This document shows positions 28,641-38,904 of a stretch of 60,097 bases of DNA, piece by piece. The stretch's first letter is position 1, and each line of letters begins with the position of its first letter. Source of the DNA: Gammaproteobacteria bacterium (GTDB lineage: Bacteria > Pseudomonadota > Gammaproteobacteria > Pseudomonadales > Pseudomonadaceae); contig CAJCIO010000106.1 in NCBI GenBank assembly GCA_903970465.1, positions 1-60,097 on the forward strand, given 5' to 3'. The notes beneath the pieces were generated by a model. That model was not told where the DNA came from and ran no database searches. It worked only from the letters and a program-made list of their open reading frames with translations. Position numbers and translations under genes: made by a program.

Positions 28641-29414
28641 TCACCGATGCTTGAACTGCGGCTCGCGCTTGGCGACGAACGCCGCCATGCCTTCCTTCTG
28701 ATCCTCGGTCGCAAATGCCGCGTGGAATACTCGGCGTTCAAAGCGAATCCCCTCACTCAAACTGACCTCGAAGGCGCGCTCGACGCTCTCCTTGACCATC
28801 ATTGCCACCGGCAAGGATTTCTCGGCGATGCTGGCGGCGACCTTGAGCGCCTCTTCCAATAGCTCGGCCTGGGGCACGATCCGCGCCACCAGCCCGGCGC
28901 GCTCGGCCTCTTCGGCGCCCATCAAGCGTCCGGTGAGACACAGTTCCATGGCCTTGGCCTTGCCGATGGCGCGGGTCAGGCGCTGGGTCCCGCCCATACC
29001 CGGCAAGACACCCAGCTTGATTTCCGGCTGACCGAAACGGGCAGTGTCGGCGGCCAGGATGAAGTCGCACATCATCGCCAGCTCGCAGCCGCCACCCAAG
29101 GCAAAACCGGAGACGGCGGCGATGATCGGCTTGCGCCGGTTGGCCACGCGATCAGCCTCAGCGAACAGATCGTCCAGATAGATCTGTGGATAAGTGCGCT
29201 CGGCCATCTCTTTGATATCCGCCCCTGCCGCAAAGGCCTTGGCCGAGCCGGTGAGCACGATGCAACCGATGCCCGCGTCGGCATGCAATGCGTCGAGGGC
29301 ATGATTGAGCTCACTGACCATCTGGCCATTGAGGGCATTGAGGGCTTCGGGGCGATTGAGGGTAATCAACGCCACGCGATCGCGGGTTTCGAGCAGGATG
29401 CTTTGATAGGACAC
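28641..29414 (-). CDS. Enoyl-CoA hydratase
   Basis: A 257-residue crotonase-fold enzyme ([19 protein letters not shown] oxyanion motif; [19 protein letters not shown]; catalytic Glu region in [17 protein letters not shown]). It hydrates 2-enoyl-CoA in beta-oxidation or branched-chain amino acid breakdown. It starts at GTG with AAGGAG upstream, and is the last gene of a four-enzyme operon. Confidence 0.95.
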   Translation of the reverse strand: MSYQSILLETRDRVALITLNRPEALNALNGQMVSELNHALDALHADAGIGCIVLTGSAKAFAAGADIKEMAERTYPQIYLDDLFAEADRVANRRKPIIAAVSGFALGGGCELAMMCDFILAADTARFGQPEIKLGVLPGMGGTQRLTRAIGKAKAMELCLTGRLMGAEEAERAGLVARIVPQAELLEEALKVAASIAEKSLPVAMMVKESVERAFEVSLSEGIRFERRVFHAAFATEDQKEGMAAFVAKREPQFKHR

Positions 29415-29434
29415 GGTCGAGAACTCCTTGGCAG

Positions 29435-30562
29435 TTACAGGTTGCGGGCAATCACCAGCCGCTGGATATCACTGGTGCCTTCGTAGATCTGGCAAATCCG
29501 CACATCACGATAGATGCGCTCCAAGGGAAAATCATTCAGATAGCCATAACCGCCAAGGGTCTGCAACGCCTGGGAGCAGACCGTCTCGGCCATCTCGGAC
29601 GCGAACAGCTTGGCCATCGACGCCTCTGCCAACGCTGGCTCACCGGCATCGCGCAGGCTGGCGGCATGGTAGACCATCTGCCGCGCCACGCTGATCTGGG
29701 TCAGCATATCGGCGAGGCGAAAGGCCACCGCCTGATGCTCGACCAAGGGTTTGCCGAAGCTCTCGCGCTCGCGGGCATAGTCGCGGGCCACCTCGAAGGC
29801 CGCACGGGCCATGCCGACTGCCTGGGCAGCGATACCGATGCGCCCGCCTTCAAGATTGGCCAGGGCGATACGATAGCCTTCGCCCTCCTCGCCCAGACGG
29901 TTCTCCACCGGGATGCGCAGTTCGTCGAGTTGGATCTGGCAGGTGTCGGAGGCGTGCAAGCCAAGCTTGTGTTCGACGCGGACCACCTGGTAGCCGGGGG
30001 TATCGGTAGGTACCAGGAAGGCAGTGATGCCCCGCTTGCCTGCGGCAGGGTCGGTCACGGCAAAGACGATCACCATGCCGGCGTTCTTGCCGGAGGTAAT
30101 GAACTGCTTGGCGCCGTTGAGGATGTAGTACTCACCCTCGCGGCGTGCGCGGCACTTGAGGCTGCTGGCATCGGAGCCCGCCTGGGGCTCGGTCAGGGCA
30201 AAGCCACCGAGCATCGCGCCACTGGCAAGAGGCTCGAGCCAGCGCTGCTTCTGCGCTTCGCTGCCGAAGCGCAGGATCGGCACGCAGCCCACCGAGTTGT
30301 GCACGCTCATGATGGTCGAGCACGAACCGTCACCGGCAGCGATTTCCTCAATGGCCATGGCGTAGGCCACGTACCCGGTGTCACAGCCGCCCCACTCTTC
30401 AGGCACCAGCATGCCGAAGAAGCCGAGCTGGCCCATTTCGGCGATGGCTTCATGGGGAAAACGGTGCTCGCGATCCCAGTCAGCCGCGAAGGGCCGCAGG
30501 CGCTCCTGAGCGAAATCCCGGGCGGCATCACGGATTTGTCGTTGTTGTTCGTCAGGTAACAT
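29435..30562 (-). CDS. Short/branched-chain acyl-CoA dehydrogenase
   Basis: A 375-residue flavoprotein with the family signatures [27 protein letters not shown] and the catalytic Glu in [11 protein letters not shown]. It oxidises acyl-CoA to 2-enoyl-CoA. It lies 4 nt after the thiolase and 20 nt before the hydratase. By context the substrate may be 2-methylbutyryl-CoA (isoleucine pathway); this is inferred from a similar P. putida operon (PP_2214-PP_2217, from memory). Confidence 0.93.
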   Translation of the reverse strand: MLPDEQQRQIRDAARDFAQERLRPFAADWDREHRFPHEAIAEMGQLGFFGMLVPEEWGGCDTGYVAYAMAIEEIAAGDGSCSTIMSVHNSVGCVPILRFGSEAQKQRWLEPLASGAMLGGFALTEPQAGSDASSLKCRARREGEYYILNGAKQFITSGKNAGMVIVFAVTDPAAGKRGITAFLVPTDTPGYQVVRVEHKLGLHASDTCQIQLDELRIPVENRLGEEGEGYRIALANLEGGRIGIAAQAVGMARAAFEVARDYARERESFGKPLVEHQAVAFRLADMLTQISVARQMVYHAASLRDAGEPALAEASMAKLFASEMAETVCSQALQTLGGYGYLNDFPLERIYRDVRICQIYEGTSDIQRLVIARNL

Positions 30563-30566
30563 GATT

Positions 30567-31760
30567 TTACTCCAGAGATTCGAGGGCCATGGCCGTGGCT
30601 TCGCCGCCGCCTATACAGATGGCAGCGACACCGCGGCGCACACCGCGTTGGCGCAACGCGGCCAGCAAGGTCACCAGGATTCGCGCACCTGAGGCCCCTA
30701 TCGGGTGGCCGAGCGCGCAAGCGCCGCCATGCACGTTGACCTTGTCGTGGGTCAGCCCGAGTTGGGCCATGGTCACCAGCGCCACTACCGCGAAGGCTTC
30801 ATTGATTTCAAACAGGTCGACGTCATCCACATGCCAGCCAGTGCGCTGCATGAGCTTCTCTATGGCGCCTACCGGTGCTTGCGGGAACAACCCCGGCGCT
30901 GCGGCGAAGGCCGCATGCCCATGAATGATAGCCAGCGGTCGCAAGTCTGCCGCTTCAGCCTCGGAACGGCGCATCAGCAGCAAGGCCGCCGCGCCATCGG
31001 AGATCGAACTGGAATTGGCAGCGGTCACCGTACCGCCCTCGCGAAAGGCCGGCTTGAGCGTGGGTATTTTGTCGAGACGGGCCTTGGGCGGTTGCTCGTC
31101 ATCGACGATCAAGCGTTGCTGCTTGTTGAGCGTGACTTCTACCGGAACGATCTGCGAGCGAAACCAGCCTTGCTCGATCGCCTGTTGCGCACGCTTGAGC
31201 GAGGTGATCGCGTAGTCATCCTGCATGCTGCGGCTGAAATCATTGGCTTGGGCGCAGTCCTCGGCAAAGGTGCCCATCAACCTGCCCTTGTCATAGGCAT
31301 CCTCCAGCCCATCGAGAAACATATGGTCGATGACCCGGCCATGGCCCATGCGATAACCCGAGCGGGCACGGTCCAGCAGGTACGGTGCATTGGACATGCT
31401 TTCCATGCCGCCTACGACAACCCGCCGCGCGCTGCCGGCCAACAGCAAGTCGTGGCCGAGGATGGCCGCTTGCATACCGGAACCGCACATCTTGTTGAGT
31501 GTGGTGCAGGGCGTCGCTTGGCTCAGCCCGGCGCCCAGTGCAGCCTGACGAGCCGGCGCCTGGCCGAGCCCCGCGGGCAGCACGCAGCCCATCAGCACTT
31601 CGTCGATGCTGTCGGCGGAAATACCGGCCCTCTCGACGCTCGCCCGAATCGCCGCAGCGCCCAGTTGCGGCGCGGTCAGGCTGGACAGGTCGCCCTGAAA
31701 ACCACCCATCGGCGTGCGGGCGGCACTGACGATGACCACTGGATCATTGCTTATTGTCAT
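30567..31760 (-). CDS. Acetyl-CoA C-acyltransferase (thiolase)
   Basis: A 397-residue thiolase with the acyl-binding Cys92 ([11 protein letters not shown]), the active-site His in the C-terminal [10 protein letters not shown] and the second Cys in CIGGGEA. It releases acetyl-CoA and a shortened acyl-CoA (propionyl-CoA if the substrate is 2-methylacetoacetyl-CoA). It is the second gene of the operon. Confidence 0.95.
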   Translation of the reverse strand: MTISNDPVVIVSAARTPMGGFQGDLSSLTAPQLGAAAIRASVERAGISADSIDEVLMGCVLPAGLGQAPARQAALGAGLSQATPCTTLNKMCGSGMQAAILGHDLLLAGSARRVVVGGMESMSNAPYLLDRARSGYRMGHGRVIDHMFLDGLEDAYDKGRLMGTFAEDCAQANDFSRSMQDDYAITSLKRAQQAIEQGWFRSQIVPVEVTLNKQQRLIVDDEQPPKARLDKIPTLKPAFREGGTVTAANSSSISDGAAALLLMRRSEAEAADLRPLAIIHGHAAFAAAPGLFPQAPVGAIEKLMQRTGWHVDDVDLFEINEAFAVVALVTMAQLGLTHDKVNVHGGACALGHPIGASGARILVTLLAALRQRGVRRGVAAICIGGGEATAMALESLE

Positions 31761-31804
31761 GATGGATTCCTTATTGCGTTGACAGCAGCTGCAAGCTGCA
31801 AATG

Positions 31805-32572
31805 TCAGCGAGCGGCCATTCGTAACGCGCCGTCAAGGCGGATGACCTCTCCATTGAGCATAGTGTTCTCGAGGATATGCCGCACCAGCGCGGCATATTC
31901 ATCCGGACGCCCCAAGCGCGGCGGGAAGGGGACATCGGCAGCCAGGGCACTGCGAACCTCTTCGGTCATGCCGGCCATCATCGGTGTTTCAAAGATGCCT
32001 GGGGCGATGGTCATGACCCGGATACCGTGGACCGCCAGCTCCCGCGCGGCCGGCAGTGTCAGGCTGGCAATGGCGCCCTTGGAAGCGGCGTAGGCCGCCT
32101 GCCCGACTTGGCCATCATAGGCCGCCACCGAAGCAGTATTGATGATCACCCCGCGCTCGCCATCGGCATTCGGGGTGTTGCGGGCCATGGCTTCAGCAGC
32201 CAGGCGCAGCATATTGAAGCTGCCGATCAGATTGACGTTGATGACCTTGGCGAAGGTCGCCAGGTCGTGAGCGCCGCGTTTACCGAGAATCTTGCCGCCA
32301 CTGACGATGCCCGCGCAGTTGATCAGCCCGTCCAGCCCGCCGAAGGCATCGGTCGCGGCGTCGATGGCGGCCAGAGCATCGGCCTCCACGCAGATATCGG
32401 CCACGCTGTAACGCGCCTGACTGCCCAGGACATTCACCCGTTGCGCCAGACCCTCGGCGTTGAGGTCGACCAGCATCACCCGAGCTCCGGCCTCGGCCAG
32501 CAACGTGGCAGTGGCCGCGCCGAGGCCGGAGGCGGCTCCAGTGATCAGAAAACGTTGGTTAGCGATCTCCAT
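31805..32572 (-). CDS. SDR 3-hydroxyacyl-CoA dehydrogenase (HSD17B10-like)
   Basis: A 255-residue short-chain dehydrogenase with [10 protein letters not shown] for NAD binding and the catalytic YAASK. The sequence ([53 protein letters not shown]) is typical of type II 3-hydroxyacyl-CoA dehydrogenases that act on 2-methyl-3-hydroxybutyryl-CoA. It is the first enzyme gene after the AraC regulator, 71 nt downstream of it. Confidence 0.93.
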   Translation of the reverse strand: MEIANQRFLITGAASGLGAATATLLAEAGARVMLVDLNAEGLAQRVNVLGSQARYSVADICVEADALAAIDAATDAFGGLDGLINCAGIVSGGKILGKRGAHDLATFAKVINVNLIGSFNMLRLAAEAMARNTPNADGERGVIINTASVAAYDGQVGQAAYAASKGAIASLTLPAARELAVHGIRVMTIAPGIFETPMMAGMTEEVRSALAADVPFPPRLGRPDEYAALVRHILENTMLNGEVIRLDGALRMAAR

Positions 32573-32643
32573 TGGCCCTGCTCCTTGCTTGATTGGAGAA
32601 AATCATCCCCCTGCCAGGTAGCCAGGGGCAATGGCCAAAGCAC

Positions 32644-33678
32644 TCAATCGGCCTGAGCGGTTTGGCCATTGGCGCCGAGGATCAACTGCCGATACTGCCC
32701 CGGATTGGCCCCAGACCACTTGCGAAACGCCTTGTAGAACGAACTGGTATCGGCAAACCCGAGCGTTTGGGCGATATCGGCAAAACTCAGCTGTGCATCG
32801 GCCATTGCGGCTACCGCGAGTTCCTTGCGCACCCTGTCCTTGAGGCGTTGGTAGGTCTGCTCTTCTTCGGCCAGACGCCGCCGCAGGGTGGCGGGCGACA
32901 TGCACCACTGCTGCGCCAGGGCGTCGGTTTCGGGCCACAGCACGGGTGCCTGAGCACGCAACTGGGCCTTGACGCGCTGGGCGAAACTGTCGGGATCGCG
33001 GTACCTGACCAGGATATTGCCCGGGGCCCGCGCCAGAAACCGTTGCAGATCGGCGTCGTCGCGGCGGATTGGCAGTTCCAGGCAATCATCGGCGAACATC
33101 ATCCGGGTACGCGGCTGGGAGAAACGCAGGTGCTCGGAAAACATCGCTCGATAATCTCCGCAGTCATCCGGCGCGGCGCTGCGCAGGTCCAGAGTGAGGA
33201 TCGGAATGCGTCGCCCGGCCAGCCAGCAGAGCACGCCGTGGACGATCATCCAGAAAGTGAAACAGGCAAAGGCGCGCAAAGGCGGCGCCGCGACGTCGTG
33301 GAGAACAATTTCCACCAGCCCCTGGTGGCGGGTCAGGCGCGCGTCGAAGCGCTCAAGCATCAGCGACAGAAACGTCAGCATCGACTCCAGCCCCTGCGCC
33401 ACGGTCGGCTGGGCGATGGCGCCACGACAGATGAACGCCAGGCTGCCGCTGCGTAGCGGGCGTGGGTCCATGGCGAAGAATTCATCGTCCAGACGCCGCG
33501 CCAACAGGCGCCATAAGCGCGCGTAGGCACGCGCCGGAACCCTGGCATCGGTCTGTTGCAAATACTGTGGATCGACCCCGGCGCTGGTCAGCATCGGGAC
33601 CACCTCAGCGTTCGACAAACCGCTTTGCAGCAGCGCTTCACGCACCATCTGCATGGAAATGCTGTCCCGCTGTGCCAT
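32644..33678 (-). CDS. AraC-family regulator of the acyl-CoA operon
   Basis: A 344-residue regulator with an N-terminal effector domain of the type found in OruR/ArgR-like AraC proteins (about 15-205) and a C-terminal double helix-turn-helix (about 240-335; CMSPATLRRRLAEEEQTYQRLKD, LSFADIAQTLGFADTSSFYKAFRKWSG). It stands directly upstream of the four enzyme genes in the same direction, so it probably controls them and may be co-transcribed. Confidence 0.93.
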   Translation of the reverse strand: MAQRDSISMQMVREALLQSGLSNAEVVPMLTSAGVDPQYLQQTDARVPARAYARLWRLLARRLDDEFFAMDPRPLRSGSLAFICRGAIAQPTVAQGLESMLTFLSLMLERFDARLTRHQGLVEIVLHDVAAPPLRAFACFTFWMIVHGVLCWLAGRRIPILTLDLRSAAPDDCGDYRAMFSEHLRFSQPRTRMMFADDCLELPIRRDDADLQRFLARAPGNILVRYRDPDSFAQRVKAQLRAQAPVLWPETDALAQQWCMSPATLRRRLAEEEQTYQRLKDRVRKELAVAAMADAQLSFADIAQTLGFADTSSFYKAFRKWSGANPGQYRQLILGANGQTAQAD

Positions 33679-33867
33679 GGTCTTACCTTGTTCGATGTCT
33701 TATTGTGGGCAACTGCGGCCGGGCATTGTCCGGCTGATAGCGGGCCCGTGTCGCTGCGCCATCTTAGGGGGCTGCCGGGCAAAAGTCAGTGGGCCATGCA
33801 ACCGTAGCGCCCGCTCAAGGTCTGTGGCTGCAACGCCGCCCCGATGAACGACCCCGAGGAATCGACC

Positions 33868-34875
33868 ATGTACCGTTTTTCCGCCCTGCTGCTGTCCTGC
33901 CTGATGGGCACCAGTGCGATGGCCGCCGAAACCGCTCCCACCTACGGGCCTGAACTGCAAGGCTTCGACTACCCCTACACCTTGAAACACTTCACCTTCG
34001 AGTCGCAGGGCAACAGCTTGCAGATGGGTTACATGGACGTCGCCGCCAATGGCAAGGCCAATGGTCACACCGTGGTGCTGCTGCACGGCAAGAATTTCTG
34101 CGCGGCGACCTGGGAAAGCTCGATCAAGGCGCTCAGCGACGCCGGCTACCGGGTCGTCGCGCCGGACCAGATCGGCTTCTGCACCTCCAGCAAGCCCGAA
34201 CACTACCAGTACAGCTTCCAGCAACTGGCCGACAACACCCATGAATTGCTCAATGATCTGGGGGTCAAGGAAGCGACTATCCTCGGCCACTCCACCGGCG
34301 GCATGCTCGCCACCCGCTACGCGCTGCTCTACCCCACCGAGGTCGAGCGCCTGGCGCTGGTCAACCCCATTGGCCTGGAAGACTGGAAAGCCTTGGGCGT
34401 GCCGTATCGCACGGTGGACCAATGGTTCGAACGCGAGACCAAGCTCGATGCGCAGAGCATCCGCAAGTACGAGCAAAACACGTATTACGCCGGTCGCTGG
34501 AAGCCTGAATACGACCGCTGGGTGACCATGCTCGCCGGCCTCAACCAAGGCCCGGGGCATAACGTGGTGGCGTGGAACTCGGCACTGATCTACGACATGA
34601 TCTTCACCCAGCCGGTGGTCTACGAGTTCAAGGACCTGAAAATGCCGACCCTGCTGCTGATCGGTGATGCCGACACCACAGCGATCGGCAGCGACATCGC
34701 GCCCGTCGACGTCAAGGCGCGCATTGGTCACTACAATGTGCTGGGCAAACAGGTGGCGCAGATGATCCCCAACAGCACCCTGGTGGAATTCCCGGGCCTG
34801 GGCCATGCGCCACAAATGGAACAACCGGCGCAGTTTCATCAGGCCTTGCTGAGCTGGTTGGGCCGTACCAATTGA
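33868..34875 (+). CDS. Secreted alpha/beta hydrolase
   Basis: A 335-residue protein with a signal peptide (about 1-21, ending AMA) and an alpha/beta hydrolase fold: LLHGKNFCAATW oxyanion region, nucleophile Ser in GHSTGGM and His in GLGHAPQME. It is probably a periplasmic esterase or lipase-like enzyme. The ATG at 33868 follows GAGGAATCG. It is followed after 35 nt by a hydroxyacid dehydrogenase. Substrate unknown. Confidence 0.9.
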   Translation: MYRFSALLLSCLMGTSAMAAETAPTYGPELQGFDYPYTLKHFTFESQGNSLQMGYMDVAANGKANGHTVVLLHGKNFCAATWESSIKALSDAGYRVVAPDQIGFCTSSKPEHYQYSFQQLADNTHELLNDLGVKEATILGHSTGGMLATRYALLYPTEVERLALVNPIGLEDWKALGVPYRTVDQWFERETKLDAQSIRKYEQNTYYAGRWKPEYDRWVTMLAGLNQGPGHNVVAWNSALIYDMIFTQPVVYEFKDLKMPTLLLIGDADTTAIGSDIAPVDVKARIGHYNVLGKQVAQMIPNSTLVEFPGLGHAPQMEQPAQFHQALLSWLGRTN

Positions 34876-34910
34876 AGCAGACCCATTGATATCGATCAGG
34901 AGCAAACTCG

Positions 34911-35864
34911 ATGAGCGCATTGCGCATTGCGGTGCTGGATGACTGGCAGGCCGTCGCCAGCCGGGTAGTGGATTGGTCGCCCCTTCAGGCATTGGGCGAG
35001 TTGGTGTTCGTGCACGATTACCCGGCCGCGACAGCCGTGTTGATCGAGCGCCTGAAAGACTTCGACGTGATCTGCGTGATGCGCGAGCGCACCGTGTTCG
35101 ACAAGGCGCTGATCGACGGTCTGCCGCGCCTCAAATTGCTGGTCACTGGCGGCATGCGCAATGCCGCGCTGGACCTGGACGCCGCCCGCGAGCGTGGTGT
35201 GCGGGTGTGCGGTGGCGATAGCTACAAGCATGCTGCCCCCGAGCTGACCTGGGCCCTGCTGATGGCTTTGCAGCGCAACCTGTTGGCCGAGGCCAATTCC
35301 TTGCGCAGCGGCGGCTGGCAGGTCGGACTGGGGGGCGACCTGTACGGTAAGACCTTGGGCATTCTGGGCCTGGGCAGCATCGGCCAAAAAGTGGCCGGTT
35401 ACGCCAAGGCATTCGGCATGCGCGTGATCGCCTGGAGCGAAAACCTCACCGAGGCCCGCGCCAACGAAGCTGGCGTGACCTGGGTGAGCAAACAGGAACT
35501 GTTCGCACAAGCCGACATCCTCACTGTGCATCTGGTTCTCAGCCCACGCAGCCAGGGCTTGGTGGATGCCCAGGCGCTGGGCTGGATGAAGCCGACTGCG
35601 TTGTTGATCAACACCTCGCGAGGGCCGATCGTCGACGAGCAGGCGTTGATTGATGCCCTGCAACACCAGCGCCTGGCGGGCGCGGCCCTCGACGTGTTCG
35701 CTCAGGAGCCCCTGCCCGCCGACCACCCGTTGCGCAGCCTGCCCAACCTGCTGGCCACGCCACATATCGGCTATGTCACGCAGAACAACTACCGGCAGTT
35801 TTTCGAGCACATGATCGAAGACGTATTGGCCTGGCATGCAGGTAAACCGATCAGACTGTTGTAG
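34911..35864 (+). CDS. D-2-hydroxyacid dehydrogenase family protein
   Basis: A 317-residue NAD(P)-dependent dehydrogenase. It has GLGSIGQKVAGYAKAFGMRVIAW for cofactor binding, the catalytic Arg in NTSRGPIVDE, Glu in FAQEPLP and His in TPHIGYVT. It probably reduces a 2-keto acid; the substrate is not evident. The ribosome-binding site is AGGAGC. Its short distance to the hydrolase suggests one transcript. Confidence 0.92.
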   Translation: MSALRIAVLDDWQAVASRVVDWSPLQALGELVFVHDYPAATAVLIERLKDFDVICVMRERTVFDKALIDGLPRLKLLVTGGMRNAALDLDAARERGVRVCGGDSYKHAAPELTWALLMALQRNLLAEANSLRSGGWQVGLGGDLYGKTLGILGLGSIGQKVAGYAKAFGMRVIAWSENLTEARANEAGVTWVSKQELFAQADILTVHLVLSPRSQGLVDAQALGWMKPTALLINTSRGPIVDEQALIDALQHQRLAGAALDVFAQEPLPADHPLRSLPNLLATPHIGYVTQNNYRQFFEHMIEDVLAWHAGKPIRLL

Positions 35865-35919
35865 GGAGAGCCAGCACCGGCTTGGCGCATACGTTGGCCG
35901 GCCCCCCCTTGCTGTCAGG

Positions 35920-37071
35920 TCATTTCAGGCCGAGCTTGAGCAACTGGCCGTCGGGCTCGTCAGTGAGCACGTAGAGGTAGCCATCCGGCCCCTGGCGCAC
36001 ATCGCGGATGCGCGCCTTGAGCGGTGTCAACAAGCGCTCCTCGTGCACGGCCTTGTCGCCATCGAAGTGCAGGCGCAGCAATTGCTTGCTGACCAACGCA
36101 CCAATGAACACGTCGTGATCCCAGGCCTTGAAACGATCGGCGCTGTAGAACGTCATGCCACTGATACCGGGTGACTTGAGCCAGACATGGTGCGGCCCGG
36201 CGACGCCATCGGCGGTCTTGCCGCGGGACTCGGGGATCGGCTGGCCGGTGTAGTCGATGCCATGGGTGGTGATCGGCCAACCGTAGTTCTTGCCCTTCTC
36301 GATGATGTTGATCTCGTCACCGCCCCGAGGGCCATGCTCGTTGGTCCAAAGTGTGCCGCTCCAGGGATTGAGCGCTGCCCCCTGCTGGTTGCGATGGCCG
36401 TAGGTCCAGATTTCCGGGCGCACGCCCGGCTGGCCGACGAAAGGGTTGTCCGGCGGAATCTTGCCGTCCGGGAATATGCGCACCACCTTGCCTTGCAACT
36501 TGGACAGGTCCTGCGCGGTAGAGCGCTTGTTGTTCTCGCCCAGAGCGATGAACAGGTAACCGTCATTGTCGAACACCAGGCGTGAGCCGAAGTGGTTGCC
36601 CATGGACAGCTTGGGCTCCTGGCGGAAAATCACCTGGAAGTCTTCGAGGCGAGTCAGGTCCGCGGACAACTTGCCGCGGCCGACCGTGGTACCGGCACCA
36701 CCGTTGGGCCCGCCCCCCTCGGCATAGGAGAGGTAAACCAGGCGATCTTCGGCGAAGCTGGGCGACAAGGCCACGTCCAGCAAGCCGCCCTGCTCCTTCT
36801 CCCAGACCTTGGGCGTGCCATGGATGGCCTTCGATACCTTGCCATCCGCCGTCACCACTCGCAGGTACCCCAACCGCTCGGTCACCAGCATGCCCTTGTT
36901 GTCCGGCAAGAAAGCCACGGCCCAAGGGAAGTGCAGCCCCTCGGCGACGGTTTCGACGGTGAGCTTGCCGTTCTCGCTGGGGTATTCATGCACGGGCCCG
37001 GCGCTGGCCAGCATTGGCAGGGTGAGACAGGCAACGGCGCAGAGGCTGGCCAGCATTTTTGTTGGGGTCAT
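35920..37071 (-). CDS. PQQ-dependent sugar dehydrogenase (Asd/YliI type)
   Basis: A 383-residue secreted beta-propeller protein of the soluble glucose dehydrogenase/sorbosone dehydrogenase family. It has a signal peptide (about 1-23), the start GLHFPWAVAFLPDNKGMLVTER, then GGLLDVALSP, HFGSRL, YGHRNQQGAALNP and NEHGPRGGDEINI. In E. coli YliI uses PQQ to oxidise aldose sugars in the periplasm. The ATG at 37071 is chosen because AAGGA lies 8 nt upstream. Confidence 0.93.
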   Translation of the reverse strand: MTPTKMLASLCAVACLTLPMLASAGPVHEYPSENGKLTVETVAEGLHFPWAVAFLPDNKGMLVTERLGYLRVVTADGKVSKAIHGTPKVWEKEQGGLLDVALSPSFAEDRLVYLSYAEGGGPNGGAGTTVGRGKLSADLTRLEDFQVIFRQEPKLSMGNHFGSRLVFDNDGYLFIALGENNKRSTAQDLSKLQGKVVRIFPDGKIPPDNPFVGQPGVRPEIWTYGHRNQQGAALNPWSGTLWTNEHGPRGGDEINIIEKGKNYGWPITTHGIDYTGQPIPESRGKTADGVAGPHHVWLKSPGISGMTFYSADRFKAWDHDVFIGALVSKQLLRLHFDGDKAVHEERLLTPLKARIRDVRQGPDGYLYVLTDEPDGQLLKLGLK

Positions 37072-37099
37072 CGAAGATTCCTTTTGCATCTCGCGGCGT

Positions 37100-37423
37100 T
37101 CAAGGCGTAGTGGGACGGGGAGGATGAATGGGTTCGAGCTGCGGAGCTTTTGGCACTGGCCGCATATTTTGGCCGTTGCCGACGCCACCGTTTTGCAGCG
37201 TAGGAGGTCGCGGGTTGATCTGCTGGCGCTCGGCCGGCGATTGCGGTGCGAGCGGCTGGGTGCCTTGCATGGAGTTCGGGTTGATACGCCGAATGGGGCT
37301 GTTGTAAGGATTGGCCTGATCGCTGGCGGCCAGCAAGCCGACGTTCACTGTGGCACCCTGAGCCAGGCTCCAAGGGGCGGCCACGAGCAGCCAGACGAAG
37401 ATACAACGAGCCACGACACTCAT
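37100..37423 (-). CDS. Small secreted Pro/Asn-rich protein
   Basis: A 107-residue protein from the ATG at 37423, with a signal peptide (about 1-22, VAAPWSLAQGA) and a mature part rich in Pro, Asn and Gln and without cysteines (YNSPIRRINPNSMQGTQPL). It ends 28 nt before the PQQ sugar dehydrogenase and is probably in one transcript with it. Function unknown. Confidence 0.65.
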   Translation of the reverse strand: MSVVARCIFVWLLVAAPWSLAQGATVNVGLLAASDQANPYNSPIRRINPNSMQGTQPLAPQSPAERQQINPRPPTLQNGGVGNGQNMRPVPKAPQLEPIHPPRPTTP

Positions 37424-37649
37424 GAACAGCGGTCCTTGCGATAAGGTTGATTGCGGTTGTCTGGGCAAGCATAGAAGCCATGGCATCGAATGGAAGTAAA
37501 CAGACCGTCTCAGGTGTTTCCAGCTGTGACATCAGCGCAGCGAACGGCGACGCGCCATCTGCCGAACCCCTTATGCCAGAAGTGGTCGCAGTTAGGTAGC
37601 AAGTCACTGGCGCCATTCGCGAATTTCATCTGCCACCCAAGAGAACACC

Positions 37650-38123
37650 ATGTATTCATTGCTGCGCACCTGCCTAACGGCCGCCCTGCTATTGACCCTG
37701 GGCGCTTGCGCGCTGCTGCCCCAGCGCGATCCGGTCAACATCAGCGTAGTCGGTTTCGAGCCCTTGCCTTCACAGGATCTGGAGTTGCGTCTGGCCGTGA
37801 AACTCCGCCTGCAGAATCCCAACGACAGTGTCATCGATTACAACGGTGTGGCCCTGGACCTGGACATCAACGGCCGCAGCCTGGCGTCTGGCGTAAGTGA
37901 CCAGCACGGATCGATCGGACGTTTTTCAGAGGCGGTATTGACCGTACCGGTCAGCGTATCGGCCTTCTCGGCGCTGCGCCAGGCACTGGGGCTGAGTCAA
38001 AGCCAAGGGCTGCAAGGCCTGCCCTATGTGGTACGGGGAAAACTGGCGGGAGGCCTGTTCGCAACAGTGCGCTTCAAGGAGAGCGGTGTGATCGATCTGG
38101 GCACCTTGGGGCAGGTGCCCTGA
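37650..38123 (+). CDS. LEA14-like lipoprotein (WHy domain)
   Basis: A 157-residue lipoprotein (lipobox LGAC, Cys at 20) with an LEA type 2 / WHy domain over the mature part (VNISVVGFEPLPSQDLELRLAVKLRLQNPND to YVVRGKL). Such proteins occur in bacteria as envelope proteins, some responsive to stress. It probably faces the periplasm. Its start follows AGAGAACACC. Confidence 0.88.
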   Translation: MYSLLRTCLTAALLLTLGACALLPQRDPVNISVVGFEPLPSQDLELRLAVKLRLQNPNDSVIDYNGVALDLDINGRSLASGVSDQHGSIGRFSEAVLTVPVSVSAFSALRQALGLSQSQGLQGLPYVVRGKLAGGLFATVRFKESGVIDLGTLGQVP

Positions 38124-38144
38124 AGCCCTCAAGGGCCGGCTGAA

Positions 38145-38399
38145 CTACTTGGCCGCCGCCATCAGCTTGTTGACTTCGCTTTTCACCATGTTGGCGTATT
38201 CGGGCGGCGACAGCGTATCCAGTTCGGCCCTGACCCACTCCGACCACCGGCCTTTACGTCGCGGCTTTTCAGCGATCAGGCGGGCGGCATCGCCCTTGGC
38301 GCGGCCAATATTCTGCTGCCAGAGCTCGTAGAGACGCGCCTTCTCGTCTTCGATCATTGCCCGCTCTGCAAAGGACTTGTTGGCCAGATTGAAACTCAT
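38145..38399 (-). CDS. Conserved hypothetical protein, 84 residues
   Basis: A basic helical soluble protein (AIMIEDEKARLYELWQQNIG-like start as RAMIEDEKARLYELWQQN; KGRWSEWVRAELDTLSPPEYANMVKSEVNKLM). It has no signal or membrane segment. Similar proteins occur across Pseudomonas; I know no function. It converges on the LEA-like gene. Confidence 0.75.
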   Translation of the reverse strand: MSFNLANKSFAERAMIEDEKARLYELWQQNIGRAKGDAARLIAEKPRRKGRWSEWVRAELDTLSPPEYANMVKSEVNKLMAAAK

Positions 38400-38537
38400 C
38401 GCACGTGCTCGCTGCCGGGGTGAAAAAGTGAGGGTTATTTTACACTCCGATCATGGGTTTCCTGCAAACTCGCTGCAACTTTCCAGACCGACAGGACTCA
38501 ACTGCCTGTTGCCGTACATTAATCAAGGAGTGTCCCG

Positions 38538-38855
38538 ATGGCTCGCAAGACTGCTGCTCAGGTAGCTGAAGATCAAATCAAGGACCAAGCGTTCAGCGAG
38601 CTGGCATCGCTGATCGAAGAGTCCGAAAAACTCCTCAAGGACGGTGCTTCTCTGGTGGGCGAAGAGGCAGACAGCCTGCGCGAACAGGTGTCGCTGAAGC
38701 TCAAGCAGGCCCGCGAATCGGTCAGCGGGGCACGCGAGCGCGCACAGCCGGTGATCGACGCCACCCAGACCTACATTGGTGGCCACCCTTGGCAAACCGT
38801 GGCGGTTTCGGCCGGGTTTGGCCTGGTGGTCGGCCTGCTACTGGGTCGCCGCTGA
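38538..38855 (+). CDS. DUF883 family protein (ElaB/YqjD-like)
   Basis: A 105-residue protein with a long amphipathic helix (about 1-78) and one C-terminal transmembrane segment with a glycine motif (WQTVAVSAGFGLVVGLLLGRR), the ElaB/YqjD/YgaM layout. In E. coli these are tail-anchored inner-membrane proteins that bind ribosomes in stationary phase. AAGGAG precedes the start. Confidence 0.93.
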   Translation: MARKTAAQVAEDQIKDQAFSELASLIEESEKLLKDGASLVGEEADSLREQVSLKLKQARESVSGARERAQPVIDATQTYIGGHPWQTVAVSAGFGLVVGLLLGRR

Positions 38856-38865
38856 TCCACTGAAG

Positions 38866-38889
38866 TGGCGAGGGGTCCGCACCTCGCCA
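38866..38889. repeat. REP-like palindrome / possible terminator
   Basis: TGGCGAGG and CCTCGCCA form an 8-bp inverted repeat around GGTCCGCA, between convergent genes. It shares the GGCGAGG core with other palindromes in the window. Confidence 0.55.
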
Positions 38890-38904
38890 TGTTCAACAAG
38901 TGCG

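Noticed and set aside
33700..34992. 430-residue minus-strand open frame
   Set aside because: Shadow of the alpha/beta hydrolase gene, which has a signal peptide, catalytic motifs and a ribosome-binding site.
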